From assembly GCF_002138415.1 (NCBI RefSeq), contig NZ_CP015612.1:1776001-1840000 (forward strand): a DNA stretch of 64,000 nt, read 5' to 3'. Within the stretch, counting starts at the first letter, position 1. The number at the start of each line of letters is the position of its first letter. The notes under the pieces are model-generated. The model did no database searches and was not told where the DNA came from. It saw only the letters and a program-made list of their open reading frames with translations. Positions 1-8,326 of the stretch are shown here, piece after piece. The position numbers and the translations under genes are program-made. Source of the DNA: Stenotrophomonas maltophilia. Its GTDB lineage: Bacteria; Pseudomonadota; Gammaproteobacteria; Xanthomonadales; Xanthomonadaceae.

Positions 1-1
1 T

Positions 2-397
<396 letters not shown>

Positions 398-399
398 GG

Positions 400-483
400 G
401 TAGAGCCGCGCCTATGCTCGGCTGCTCCTCTGAACGGTCGTGCACGTTACGGATGCTTGAGCCGAGCATGGGCTCGGCTCTAC
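400..483. repeat. SMAG-like (GTAG) palindromic repeat pair
   Basis: Two inverted copies of a GTAG-headed palindromic element (GTAGAGCCG...CGGCT and its mirror, ending in GGCTCTAC) face each other across about 40 bases. This matches the REP-like SMAG elements described for S. maltophilia. It fills the space between the convergent MBL hydrolase and psiF-like genes and could act as a shared terminator or RNA-stabilising hairpin. Confidence 0.75.
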
Positions 484-493
484 GTCACTGCCA

Positions 494-787
494 TTACGAC
501 GCCTTCAGGCAGCTGCTCATGAAGGTCTTGCGCGCATCACCGGCCAGCTTCTTGGCGCCGGCGTCGGCGTTGCACTTGCGCATGCGCTCCTGCTGCGCAT
601 TGGCCGGCTTGGCGTCGGCGGCGTGGCCACTGAGGCAGGAGCTCTGCGCGGTCTTGTAGGCATCACCCTTCAAGCCCTTGTTCTTGGCCGAGCATTCGGC
701 CATGCGCTGCTGCTGCGGGGTGGTGGCGTTTGCAGCCAGGGGCAGGCCGACCAGCAGGGCGGCGGCCAGCAGGAAAGAGGCTTTCAT
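494..787 (-). CDS. PsiF-family small exported protein
   Basis: A 97-residue protein with an N-terminal signal peptide (MKASFLLAAALLVGLPLAANA) followed by two copies of the PsiF repeat. Each repeat has the form Q-x-R-M-x-x-C...A...K..-SSCL, so each has two conserved cysteines. PsiF proteins are periplasmic and known from the phosphate-starvation response of E. coli; the molecular role is not known. Two adjacent ATG codons (790 and 787) are possible. The second has better spacing from the GGAG upstream (7 versus 4 bases). The longer open frame to 823 adds no family sequence. Confidence 0.85.
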   Translation of the reverse strand: MKASFLLAAALLVGLPLAANATTPQQQRMAECSAKNKGLKGDAYKTAQSSCLSGHAADAKPANAQQERMRKCNADAGAKKLAGDARKTFMSSCLKAS

Positions 788-875
788 CATGGGGCTCCAA
801 GCGGTGGCGGGTGCGCGGAGCATTCGCTTCGGGCCGGCAAGGCCACGTGAAGAATCGCGCCATTGCCGCGCCTGC

Positions 876-904
876 TTGCGGCGACGTTCAGATCGGCGTA
901 TTAC
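876..904 (+). promoter_or_regulatory. Putative promoter of the ArsR-type regulator gene
   Basis: TTGCGG (876-881) and TATTAC (899-904) are separated by exactly 17 bases. Each is a partial match to the sigma-70 hexamers (3/6 and 4/6). Transcription would start near 911, one or two bases before the ATG at 913, implying a leaderless or nearly leaderless message. No Shine-Dalgarno sequence precedes that ATG, which fits. This is inference from spacing only. Confidence 0.4.
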
Positions 905-923
905 TTAGCCATATGGGTAAGTA
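902..923. promoter_or_regulatory. 22-bp palindromic operator over the arsR-type start codon
   Basis: The half-sites TACTTAGCCAT and ATGGGTAAGTA form a 22-bp inverted repeat with a single mismatched pair, centred on CATATG. It covers the predicted transcription start and the ATG of the ArsR-family gene. A winged-helix dimer binding here would block its own transcription, the usual autoregulation of this family. Confidence 0.6.
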
Positions 924-1272
924 TGGTGCCGCCGTTCAAGACGTCTTCCATGCACTGGCCGACCCGACCCGTTGCGCGATCGTGGCCGCGCTGGGGCGGG
1001 GGCCGCGCACCGTATCGGTGCTGGCCGAGCCTTTCCAGATGGCCTTGCCCTCGCTGATGAAACATCTGGCCGTACTGGAACGCAGCGGCGTGGTGCGCAG
1101 CCACAAGCAGGGGCGCATACGTACCTGCGAACTGGTGCCGGCGCGGCTGGGCCAGGCCGAGAAGTGGCTGGCCGAACAGCGTGTCGTGTGGGAGGCGCGC
1201 GCCGACCGCATGGTCGATTTCGTCGAAACCCTTCACCGACAGGAGCAGGCCCATGGCCGTAGACGCAGGTAA
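913..1272 (+). CDS. ArsR-family winged-helix transcriptional regulator
   Basis: A 119-residue protein with the compact ArsR/SmtB-type winged helix. F-H-A-L-A-D-P-T-R opens helix 1, and the recognition-helix segment is M-A-L-P-S-L-M-K-H-L-A-V-L-E, followed by the wing G-V-V-R-S-H-K-Q-G-R. No cysteine metal site (CxC) is seen, so it is more like the SdpR/non-metal branch. The start at 913 was chosen because the ArsR domain begins there and the palindrome 902-923 overlaps it. Longer in-frame starts run into unrelated sequence. The stop overlaps the next gene by 20 bases, and regulator plus SRPBCC partner is a common paired arrangement in this family. Confidence 0.9.
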   Translation: MGKYGAAVQDVFHALADPTRCAIVAALGRGPRTVSVLAEPFQMALPSLMKHLAVLERSGVVRSHKQGRIRTCELVPARLGQAEKWLAEQRVVWEARADRMVDFVETLHRQEQAHGRRRR

Positions 1273-1732
1273 CAACCCCGATACCGATCTGGTCATCAGC
1301 CGTGTGCTGAACGCACCGCGCGCTGCCTTGTGGCGGGCGTGGACCGATCCGGAACTGCTGCGCCAGTGGTGGTGCCCGAAGCCGTGGACCACCGAGGTGC
1401 GCGCATTCGACCTGCGCCCCGGCGGGGCCTTCCACACCTTCATGCAGGGCCCGGATGGCGGCAGCAGTGACAATCCGGGCAGCTTCCTGGAGATCGTGCC
1501 GCAGCAGCGTCTGGTGTTCACTTCGATGCTGGGTGCGGGCTGGCGACCGCAGTCACCGTGGCTGGGCTTCACCGCCGTCATCACGATGGAGGATGAGGAG
1601 CAGGGCTGCCGCTACACCGCGCGGGTGATGCACCCGGACAAGGCCCTGCGTGACCAGCATGAGCAGCTGGGCTTCTTCGACGGCTGGAACACCGTCATCG
1701 GCCAGCTGGAAACCTTCGCAGCCGGCCTGTAG
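1253..1732 (+). CDS. SRPBCC (AHSA1-type) domain protein
   Basis: A 159-residue protein of the START/Bet v1-like AHSA1 type. It has the typical opening I-S-R-V-L-N-A-P-R-A-A-L-W-R-A-W-T-D-P, the R-Q-W-W-C-P motif and the closing G-F-F-D-G-W-N-T-V-I-G-Q-L. These domains form a hydrophobic ligand pocket; the ligand is not known. The ATG at 1253 has an AGGAG eight bases upstream. It lies inside the end of the ArsR-type gene, so the two are translationally coupled and presumably regulated together by the operator at 902-923. Confidence 0.88.
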   Translation: MAVDAGNNPDTDLVISRVLNAPRAALWRAWTDPELLRQWWCPKPWTTEVRAFDLRPGGAFHTFMQGPDGGSSDNPGSFLEIVPQQRLVFTSMLGAGWRPQSPWLGFTAVITMEDEEQGCRYTARVMHPDKALRDQHEQLGFFDGWNTVIGQLETFAAGL

Positions 1733-1747
1733 GCCGGCATCCGGGGT

Positions 1748-1830
1748 GGGGTCAGAGCCCTTTCTGCGAAAGGGATCCGACCCCCGCGATGTTGGGGTCA
1801 GATCCCTTTCGCAGAAAGGGCCCTGATCCC
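1748..1830. repeat. Inverted GGGGTCAGA/CCCTTTC repeat pair
   Basis: Two 37-base elements (1748-1784 and 1794-1830), near reverse complements of each other. Each is itself a palindrome running from GGGGTCAGA through CCCTTTC and GAAAGGG to GACCCC or GATCCC. The same family recurs at 40725-40816. It lies between the convergent SRPBCC gene and upp and may serve as a two-way terminator. Confidence 0.8.
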
Positions 1831-1841
1831 GGTTCGCCGGT

Positions 1842-2474
1842 TCAACCGACGCGGGTACCGAAGATGCGGTCACCGGCGTCGCCCAGGCCCGGCAGGATGT
1901 AACCCTTGTCGTTGAGCTGGGCATCGATGGCCGCGGTGTAGATCTCCACGTCCGGGTGCACGGCCTTGACCGCTTCGATGCCTTCCGGCGCGGCCACCAG
2001 GAAGATGCCCTTGATCCGGCGGGCGCCGGCCCGCTTGAGCATGTCGATGGTGGCGATCAGCGTGCCGCCGGTGGCCAGCATCGGGTCCAGGATCAGCGCG
2101 TCGCGCTCTTCCAGGCGGCCTGTCAGGCGCTCGAAGTAGGGCACCGGCTGCAGGGTTTCCTCATCGCGCTGCAGGCCCACCACGCTGACGCGGGCGGCCG
2201 GGATCAGCGACAGCACGCCGCTGAGCATGCCCAGGCCGGCGCGCAGGATCGGCACCACGGTGATCTTGGCACCGGCGATACGCTGCACGGTGACCGGGCC
2301 GGCCCAGCCGGGCAGGGTGTGCGGCTCGGTGTCCAGGTCGGCAGTGGCCTCGTAGGCCAGCAGCGTGCCGAGCTCGTTGGCCAGTTCGCGGAAATCCTTG
2401 GTGCTGAGCGCAGCGTTGCGCATCAGGCCGATCTTGTGCTGCACCAGCGGGTGGCGCACTTCGACGATCTTCAT
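1842..2474 (-). CDS. upp: Uracil phosphoribosyltransferase
   Basis: A 210-residue, full-length type I PRTase that makes UMP from uracil and PRPP in pyrimidine salvage. The protein begins [19 protein letters not shown], as in E. coli Upp. It has R-A-G-L-G-M and the PRPP-binding loop [10 protein letters not shown]. The C-terminal uracil-binding region [17 protein letters not shown] is intact. The ATG at 2474 matches the family N-terminus. Its upstream region is pyrimidine-rich with no clear Shine-Dalgarno sequence. Monocistronic and divergent from the TonB receptor gene. Confidence 0.97.
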   Translation of the reverse strand: MKIVEVRHPLVQHKIGLMRNAALSTKDFRELANELGTLLAYEATADLDTEPHTLPGWAGPVTVQRIAGAKITVVPILRAGLGMLSGVLSLIPAARVSVVGLQRDEETLQPVPYFERLTGRLEERDALILDPMLATGGTLIATIDMLKRAGARRIKGIFLVAAPEGIEAVKAVHPDVEIYTAAIDAQLNDKGYILPGLGDAGDRIFGTRVG

Positions 2475-2641
2475 GGTCGGAAGGGGGAGAAGGAGAGAGG
2501 GCGTCATTTTGCCGGATTGGCGGGCCGAACCCAAACCTGGCCCGGAGCGGCGTTACTCGAAATGTGCAGACGCATGTCACGGCCATGCAACCTTGCGGAC
2601 ATACCGTGCAGACCCATTCTTAACAGGAATGGGGATTCCCA

Positions 2642-5203
2642 GTGCATATCAAGACTCCGTTGGCCGTTGCCATCACCCTGACCCTGGCGATGGGGGCCGC
2701 GGCACCGTTGCAGGCCGCCGGGCAACAAGCGGTAGCCGCCACCGGCGCCGTGGCGGCCGACGCGGTCGATCTGGATCGCATTGAAGTCCGCGCCCAGCTC
2801 GAATCGCAGATCCGTGCAGTCGACCTCAAGCGCAGCAGCGATGCCATCGAGGATGCGGTGTCCTCCGATGCTCTGGGCCAGTACCCGGACAAGAACGTCG
2901 CCGAATCACTGCAGCGCCTGCCGGGCGTCAGCGTGACCCGCGACCAGGGCGAGGGCCGCTTCGTGGTCATTCGTGGCCTGGATGCCAATCTCAACAGTGT
3001 CAGCGTGGACGGCATCGCCATCGGCACGCCGGAAGATTCCAGCCGTGCCGCGCCGCTGGACGTGATTCCCTCCGATTCCACCGAGCGCCTGCGTGTGGTC
3101 AAGTCACCGACCCCGGACATGCCCGGTGATGCCATCGGTGGCGCCGTGCTGGTGGAATCGGCGTCGGCCTTCGACCGTGACGGTCGCAGCCTGCGTGGCA
3201 AGATCGAGGGCAGCCACCAGCAGTTGTCCGGCGAGACCAGCCCCAAGGCCGCCTTCAACTACAGCGAAGTGTTCAACGACACCTTCGGCGTGGCGTTGGG
3301 CGTGAACTACCAGAAGCGCAGGTTCGAGTCGGACAACACAGAAGTGGAGTACGACGGCGAGGACGATGCCGTCCCCGGTGATGTCACTGCGATCAACCTG
3401 CAGCACCGCAAGTACGAGATCGAGCGTAAGCGCATCGGTGCCAACCTCAACCTCGACTGGCGGCCGAACGAAGACAGCAAGTACTACCTGCGCACGCTGT
3501 ACAGCCAGTTCGACGATGCGGAGACCCGCCAGCGCGTGATCTTCAACTTCGACGACGCCAAGATGGTCAAGACCGGCACCGACCAGTACCGCCTGGACGG
3601 CATGCCGAAGGATTCCATCGACAAGCGCATGCGCTACCGCACCAAGAAGGAGAATACCTTCGCGGCCAGCCTCGGCGGCGAGAACAAGCTGACCAATGCC
3701 GTGGTCGATTACAAGGTGGGCTACACCCGCACCGAAGAGCGCGTGAACGACGAGATGGAGGCCCGCTTCAAGCTCAATGGCGTGCCGTTCAACGGAACCC
3801 TGGACCAGCGCAGCCGACTGCCCAGCTACAGCTTCGACAACCCGCAGTGGCTGGACAACGGCAACTACGCGTTCGACCGCTTCGTGCTCTCGCCCAAGCA
3901 GGTCAATGACAAGGAACACAGCGCGCAGGTCAACGTGCGCTTCGACGGCGACAGCGGCAGCATCAAGATCGGCCTGCTGGGCCGCTGGCGGGACCGCGAC
4001 GTCAACGTTGATGAGAGCGAGCTGCGCGTCGGCCCGAAGGTGGCGCTGTCGAGCTGGAGCACCTCTTCGCCCGAACACCGCCACGGCAACCTGGGCGGTG
4101 GCATGGACTCGGCCGCGATGCGCGCGTTCTGGGCGGCCAATGGCAGCCAGTACAACGCCCGTCCGCAGGACCTTCGCGGCAACGCAATGACCTCGCTGGA
4201 AGAAGACTACGTGGCCAGCGAGGACATCTTCGCCAGCTACGCGATGGGTACCTGGGACATCGGCGCACTGCGCATCATCGGCGGCGTGCGCGTGGAAAAC
4301 ACCCAGTTCAAGGCGGTCGGCAACCAGGTGGACGTGGCCGCCAACGGCCGCAGCTTCACCGTCACCCCGCGCGTGGCCAACAGCAGCTACACCAACGTGC
4401 TGCCGGGCCTGCACCTGCGCTACGACGCGGCCGACGACTGGGTGCTGCGCGCCTCGGCCAACAAGACCGTATCGCGCCCGTCGTTCGGTGACATTTCGCC
4501 GCGCGTGGGCTACAGCCGCGGTGACGAGGAAGTGCGCCTGGGCAATCCGGGGCTGGATCCGTACGAATCGAAGAACATCGACCTGTCGGTGGAGAAGTAC
4601 ATCGGCAGCACCGGCATCGTCTCGCTGGGCCTGTTCCACAAGTCGATCGATGGCTACATCGTGGAGACCGTGCGCACCAATGATCCGGCCTACGGTGGTT
4701 TCGACGTGACCCAGCCGGTCAATGGCCGCAAGGCCACCGTGCGCGGCGCGGAATTCAACTGGCAGCAGCAGCTGGCCTTCCTGCCGGACGGCCTGGATGG
4801 CCTGCTGGTCGGTGCCAGTGGCACCTGGCTGGATACCAGATTCGATGCCGGCATCAAGGATCGGGAGGGCGAGGACTTCACCCTGCCGCGCGCCTCCAAG
4901 CATGTCTACAGCGCGCACGTCGGCTATGAAAAATACGGTGTAAGCACGCGCCTGGCGGCGGTGTACCGCAGCGAGTACCTGGACAGCATCGGCAAGGGGC
5001 GCGCATTCGACATCTATGTGGCACCCAACACCCAGCTCGATTTCTCGCTGGACTACAAGTTCACCCCGCGCGTGAGCGTGTATTTCGAAGCGCAGAACCT
5101 GCTGGACAAGCCGCTTGAGCTGTACCAGGGCACGCGTTCGCGCACCCTGCAGATGGAAGAATATGGTCGCACCTATGCGCTGGGCCTGAAGGTGGCGCTG
5201 TGA
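2642..5203 (+). CDS. TonB-dependent outer-membrane receptor
   Basis: An 853-residue receptor with a signal peptide (about residues 1-27), a TonB-box-like stretch (D-R-I-E-V-R-A), a plug domain with Y-P-D-K-N-V-A-E-S-L-Q-R-L-P-G-V, and a C-terminal beta-barrel ending in L-G-L-K-V-A-L. It should import a substrate across the outer membrane using TonB energy. It starts with GTG at 2642 after AGGAATGGGG. Its stop (TGA) overlaps the ATG of the phytase-like gene in TGATG, so the two are translationally coupled. The neighbours suggest the cargo is a phosphorylated compound such as an inositol phosphate or its complex; that is inference. Confidence 0.93.
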   Translation: MHIKTPLAVAITLTLAMGAAAPLQAAGQQAVAATGAVAADAVDLDRIEVRAQLESQIRAVDLKRSSDAIEDAVSSDALGQYPDKNVAESLQRLPGVSVTRDQGEGRFVVIRGLDANLNSVSVDGIAIGTPEDSSRAAPLDVIPSDSTERLRVVKSPTPDMPGDAIGGAVLVESASAFDRDGRSLRGKIEGSHQQLSGETSPKAAFNYSEVFNDTFGVALGVNYQKRRFESDNTEVEYDGEDDAVPGDVTAINLQHRKYEIERKRIGANLNLDWRPNEDSKYYLRTLYSQFDDAETRQRVIFNFDDAKMVKTGTDQYRLDGMPKDSIDKRMRYRTKKENTFAASLGGENKLTNAVVDYKVGYTRTEERVNDEMEARFKLNGVPFNGTLDQRSRLPSYSFDNPQWLDNGNYAFDRFVLSPKQVNDKEHSAQVNVRFDGDSGSIKIGLLGRWRDRDVNVDESELRVGPKVALSSWSTSSPEHRHGNLGGGMDSAAMRAFWAANGSQYNARPQDLRGNAMTSLEEDYVASEDIFASYAMGTWDIGALRIIGGVRVENTQFKAVGNQVDVAANGRSFTVTPRVANSSYTNVLPGLHLRYDAADDWVLRASANKTVSRPSFGDISPRVGYSRGDEEVRLGNPGLDPYESKNIDLSVEKYIGSTGIVSLGLFHKSIDGYIVETVRTNDPAYGGFDVTQPVNGRKATVRGAEFNWQQQLAFLPDGLDGLLVGASGTWLDTRFDAGIKDREGEDFTLPRASKHVYSAHVGYEKYGVSTRLAAVYRSEYLDSIGKGRAFDIYVAPNTQLDFSLDYKFTPRVSVYFEAQNLLDKPLELYQGTRSRTLQMEEYGRTYALGLKVAL

Positions 5204-6318
5204 TGGGGCGTGGCATCACCGTCCTGGCCACTGCGCTGGCGGTTGCACTGGCAGCCAGCTGCACGCCGGCCACCGGCAATGACCCCGCCGTGGCGACCAC
5301 GGCAGCGAAAGCCGGGGCCGAGCGCACGGTGACCACCATCGCCGAGGCGTTCCTTTCGCCGATGACCCCGGCTGACAACATCGATTCGCCGGCGGCCTGG
5401 CGCGCTCCGGATGGCACGTTGTGGCTGATCGCCACGGCCAAGGCGACCGACAAGCTGGTGGTCTACGACGGCAGCACCGGCCAGCACCTGCGTGACGTCG
5501 GCACCAGCGGCACCGCACCAGGGCAGTTCGACCGCCCAAACGGCATCGCGGTGACCGACGACCTGCTGTGGATCGTGGAGCGCGACAATCACCGCGTGCA
5601 GGTGCTGAGTCTGCCGGACTTCACGCCGCTGGCGACGTTCGCTGCGGACGACCTGCGCAAGCCGTACGGGCTGTGGGTCGACCGCCGTGCCGATGGCTAC
5701 AGCGTCTACGTCACCGACTCCTGGGACAACGGCGAGGATGCGCAGGGGCGTGACATCCTGCCGCCGCTGGCCGAGCTGGACAAGCGCGTGCGCCAGTACC
5801 ATGTGACCCGCGACGGTGCCAAGGTCGAGGCGACGCTGGTGGCCAGCATCGGCGATACCACCGAGGCGGGAGCGCTGCGCGTGGTCGAGTCGATCTGGGG
5901 CGATCCGGACAACGACCGCCTGCTGATTGCCGAAGAGGACGAGAGCTACGCCAGCGAGTTCAAGGTCTACACCCTGGCCGGACGCTTCACCGGCACCACC
6001 TTCGGCCGCGACGTGTTCAAGGCACAGGCCGAAGGCGTGACCCTGCGCACCTGTGGCAAGGACGGCTGGTGGATCACCACCGAGCAGGGCAAGCAACGCA
6101 GCGTGTTCCACCTGTTCGACCGGCACACGCTGAAGCCGGTCGGCGCGTTCCAGGGCAACACCGTGGCCAACACCGATGGCATCTGGATGATGCAGCAGCC
6201 CAGCGCGCGCTTCCCGCACGGTGCGCTGTATGCCGTGCACGACGACCAGGGCGTGGTGGCGTTCGACTGGGAGAGCATCGCCAAGCAGTTGGCGTTGCCG
6301 CTGGAGTGTGGCGCATGA
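5203..6318 (+). CDS. Beta-propeller phytase-like lipoprotein
   Basis: A 371-residue exported protein. The signal peptide ends in a lipobox-like V-A-L-A-A-S-C, so it is probably lipid-anchored. The rest reads as a six-bladed propeller of the phytase (BPP) type, with repeated blade segments such as L-W-L-I-A-T-A-K-A-T-D-K-L-V-V-Y-D, R-P-N-G-I-A-V, L-L-I-A-E-E-D-E and T-D-G-I-W-M. Acidic residues (E-E-D-E, D-D-Q) fit the calcium sites of this fold. BPPs release phosphate from phytate. The start is ATG 5203, overlapping the receptor stop; GTG 5200 is the alternative. An NHL-type propeller with another role is the main alternative. Confidence 0.75.
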   Translation: MGRGITVLATALAVALAASCTPATGNDPAVATTAAKAGAERTVTTIAEAFLSPMTPADNIDSPAAWRAPDGTLWLIATAKATDKLVVYDGSTGQHLRDVGTSGTAPGQFDRPNGIAVTDDLLWIVERDNHRVQVLSLPDFTPLATFAADDLRKPYGLWVDRRADGYSVYVTDSWDNGEDAQGRDILPPLAELDKRVRQYHVTRDGAKVEATLVASIGDTTEAGALRVVESIWGDPDNDRLLIAEEDESYASEFKVYTLAGRFTGTTFGRDVFKAQAEGVTLRTCGKDGWWITTEQGKQRSVFHLFDRHTLKPVGAFQGNTVANTDGIWMMQQPSARFPHGALYAVHDDQGVVAFDWESIAKQLALPLECGA

Positions 6319-7682
6319 GCGGGCAGTGCGTGATGCGTACGCTGGCGCTGGGCCTGCTGCTGGCACTGCCGTCGCTGTCGTTCGCAGCAGCCGAACCGAA
6401 CACCCAGGTGCCGGCAGGCAGCCGGCACTACGCAGCGACGACGGTGCCGGACCGCATTGTCGCCTCGCCGTCGGCCGATCCCAGCCACGGTTTCGCCGTG
6501 GCCTGGCGCACTGACGGCAGTGTGCAGGCACCGCTGCTGGAGATTGCTCTCGCCGGTGATTCGCCGGCCATCGAGGGCATCCGCCAGGTGCGCGCAACGA
6601 CCCGTGCGCTGCAGACCGAGAACGGTCTGTCGCATCATCATCGCGCCGACATCAGCGGCCTGCAGCCGGATACCCAGTACGTCTACCGCGTGCAGGGCAA
6701 TGGCAGCTGGAGCGCCTGGAACCAGCTGCGCACGCTCGCCGCGGCCGACCAGCCGCTGACCCTGCTGTACTTCGGTGATACCCAGAACAAGAACGTCAGC
6801 CATGTCAGCCGCGTGGTGCGTGCCGCGCAGAAGGCTGCGCCGCAGGCGCGCATGAGCCTGTTTGCCGGCGACCTGGTCAGCGGCGGGGACAACGTGGATG
6901 ACAGCGAGTGGGGCGAGTGGTTTGCTGCGACCAGCTGGCTGGCGCAGGAAACCCTGGTGGCCCCGGCCATCGGCAACCACGAGTACTTCGAGGAATTCGA
7001 AGACACCCCACAGGAACGCCGCGTGCTGGGCAAGCATTGGCCGGTGACGTTCGCGCTGCCGGGCAATGGCGCCAGCGCAGCACAGCAGACCAGCTACTGG
7101 TTCGATGCGCAAGGCGTACGCGTGGCCGTGGTCGATGGCACGTCGGCACTCGACCTGGGCACGGCCAAGGCACAGGCACAGTGGCTGGAGAAGGTGCTGA
7201 GCGGCAATCCGCAGCCGTGGACCATCGTGCTGCTGCACCAGCCGTTCTACTCGCCGCGCGAAGGACGCGAGAACGCCGCGCTGCGTGACGTGCTGCTGCC
7301 GGTGGTGCGCCGCCACAACGTCGATCTGGTGCTGCAGGGCCACGACCACACGTATGGCCGCCGTGGCGAAGGGCAGGCCGCAACGCCGCAGTACGTGGTG
7401 ACCGTGGCCGGACCGAAGCAGTATCGCCTTTCCGACGAGGCACGCAGGACGATGGATCCGGTAGCCGAGGACACCCAGCTGTTCCAGGTGTTGAACATCG
7501 ATCCGCAGCACCTGCGCTACGAAGCGCGCACGGTGACCGGGCGTCTGTACGACGCCTTCGAACTGCGTCGCGATGCCAACGGTGGCAAGCAGCGCACGGA
7601 GTTGACCGAAGGCCGCATCACGCCACGCGACTGCCCGCGCGCGCAGACCGCGAAGGGTCGTGCCGACCGCTGCTGGGAATGA
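6315..7682 (+). CDS. Exported purple-acid-phosphatase-like metallophosphoesterase
   Basis: A 455-residue secreted enzyme: signal peptide (L-A-L-G-L-L-L-A-L-P-S-L-S-F-A-A-A), an N-terminal fibronectin-like domain (to about residue 145), then a calcineurin-like phosphoesterase domain. The metal motifs are all present in order: F-G-D-T-Q, A-G-D-L-V, I-G-N-H-E-Y, L-L-H-Q-P-F-Y and G-H-D-H-T-Y-G-R. It should hydrolyse phosphomonoesters or diesters in the periplasm or outside. ATG 6315 overlaps the preceding stop in ATGA; ATG 6333 is an internal alternative. It would act beside the phytase-like protein on released organic phosphates. Confidence 0.9.
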   Translation: MSGQCVMRTLALGLLLALPSLSFAAAEPNTQVPAGSRHYAATTVPDRIVASPSADPSHGFAVAWRTDGSVQAPLLEIALAGDSPAIEGIRQVRATTRALQTENGLSHHHRADISGLQPDTQYVYRVQGNGSWSAWNQLRTLAAADQPLTLLYFGDTQNKNVSHVSRVVRAAQKAAPQARMSLFAGDLVSGGDNVDDSEWGEWFAATSWLAQETLVAPAIGNHEYFEEFEDTPQERRVLGKHWPVTFALPGNGASAAQQTSYWFDAQGVRVAVVDGTSALDLGTAKAQAQWLEKVLSGNPQPWTIVLLHQPFYSPREGRENAALRDVLLPVVRRHNVDLVLQGHDHTYGRRGEGQAATPQYVVTVAGPKQYRLSDEARRTMDPVAEDTQLFQVLNIDPQHLRYEARTVTGRLYDAFELRRDANGGKQRTELTEGRITPRDCPRAQTAKGRADRCWE

Positions 7683-7692
7683 GGAGACGCAT

Positions 7693-8307
7693 ATGACCGT
7701 GCCCCGTCGCATCGTTCCTCTCGCTGCCATCGGTGCCGTCCTGCTGTTGCTGGCCAGTGCGGTGACCGCTGCCGATACCGTGCTGCATCCGTTCCTGGTG
7801 GCCCAGCCGAAGCAGGCCCCACAGGAGGTGAATCTGGCGGTGGAGATTCCGGCCGGCAGCTTCACCAAGTACGAGATCAAGGAAGACGGCCTGGTCCATG
7901 TGGACCGCTTCCAGTCGATGCCGGTCGTCTATCCGGCCAACTACGGTTCGATGCCGCGCACCCTCGCCGGTGACAACGATCCGCTGGATGCGCTGGTGCT
8001 GACCCGTGAACCCCTGCACCCAGGCGTGATCGTGCGCTTCCGGCCGATCGGTTACCTGAAGATGATCGATGGCGGCGAGCATGACGAGAAGATCATCGGG
8101 GTGCCCACCGACAAGGTCGACCCGACCTACGCCAGCATCCGCGACCTGAAGGATCTGCCGGAGGTCGAGCGCCAGCGCATCGAGGCCTTCTTCCGGGTCT
8201 ACAAGGACCTGCCGGCGGGGCGCAATCCGGTGCAGCTCAATGGCTGGGGCAATGCCGCCGAAGCGCGTGTGCTGATCAGCGAGGCGATGCAGCGTTTCGA
8301 GAGGTAG
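7693..8307 (+). CDS. Exported inorganic pyrophosphatase (family I)
   Basis: A 204-residue family I (Ppa-type) pyrophosphatase, which splits pyrophosphate into two phosphates using Mg2+. Active-site segments are visible: F-T-K-Y-E (57-61), Y-P-A-N-Y-G-S-M-P (80-88) and D-N-D-P-L-D (94-99). Unlike the cytosolic housekeeping enzyme it has a clear signal sequence (R-R then a hydrophobic run ending A-S-A-V-T-A-A, residues 5-27), so it should work in the periplasm. The ATG at 7693 follows GAGGAG, ten bases after the phosphatase stop. Its TAG stop codon lies inside a GTAG repeat. Confidence 0.9.
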   Translation: MTVPRRIVPLAAIGAVLLLLASAVTAADTVLHPFLVAQPKQAPQEVNLAVEIPAGSFTKYEIKEDGLVHVDRFQSMPVVYPANYGSMPRTLAGDNDPLDALVLTREPLHPGVIVRFRPIGYLKMIDGGEHDEKIIGVPTDKVDPTYASIRDLKDLPEVERQRIEAFFRVYKDLPAGRNPVQLNGWGNAAEARVLISEAMQRFER

Positions 8308-8326
8308 ATCCACGCCATGCGTGGAT
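8304..8326. repeat. Short GTAG palindrome
   Basis: A 23-bp element starting GTAGATCCACGC and closing with GCGTGGAT. The identical sequence occurs at 12237-12259. It supplies the TAG stop of the pyrophosphatase gene and ends one base before the stop codon of the convergent SMI1/KNR4-like gene. Confidence 0.7.

Noticed and set aside
2475..2641. Pho box upstream of the phosphorus-related operon
   Set aside because: Only weak half-site-like strings (ATGTCAC, CATGCAA) are seen, without the 11-bp-spaced CTGTCAT repeats.
5173..6597. 474-codon frame antisense to the phytase-like gene
   Set aside because: Shadow of GC-rich coding; the sense genes are coupled and have signal peptides and motifs.
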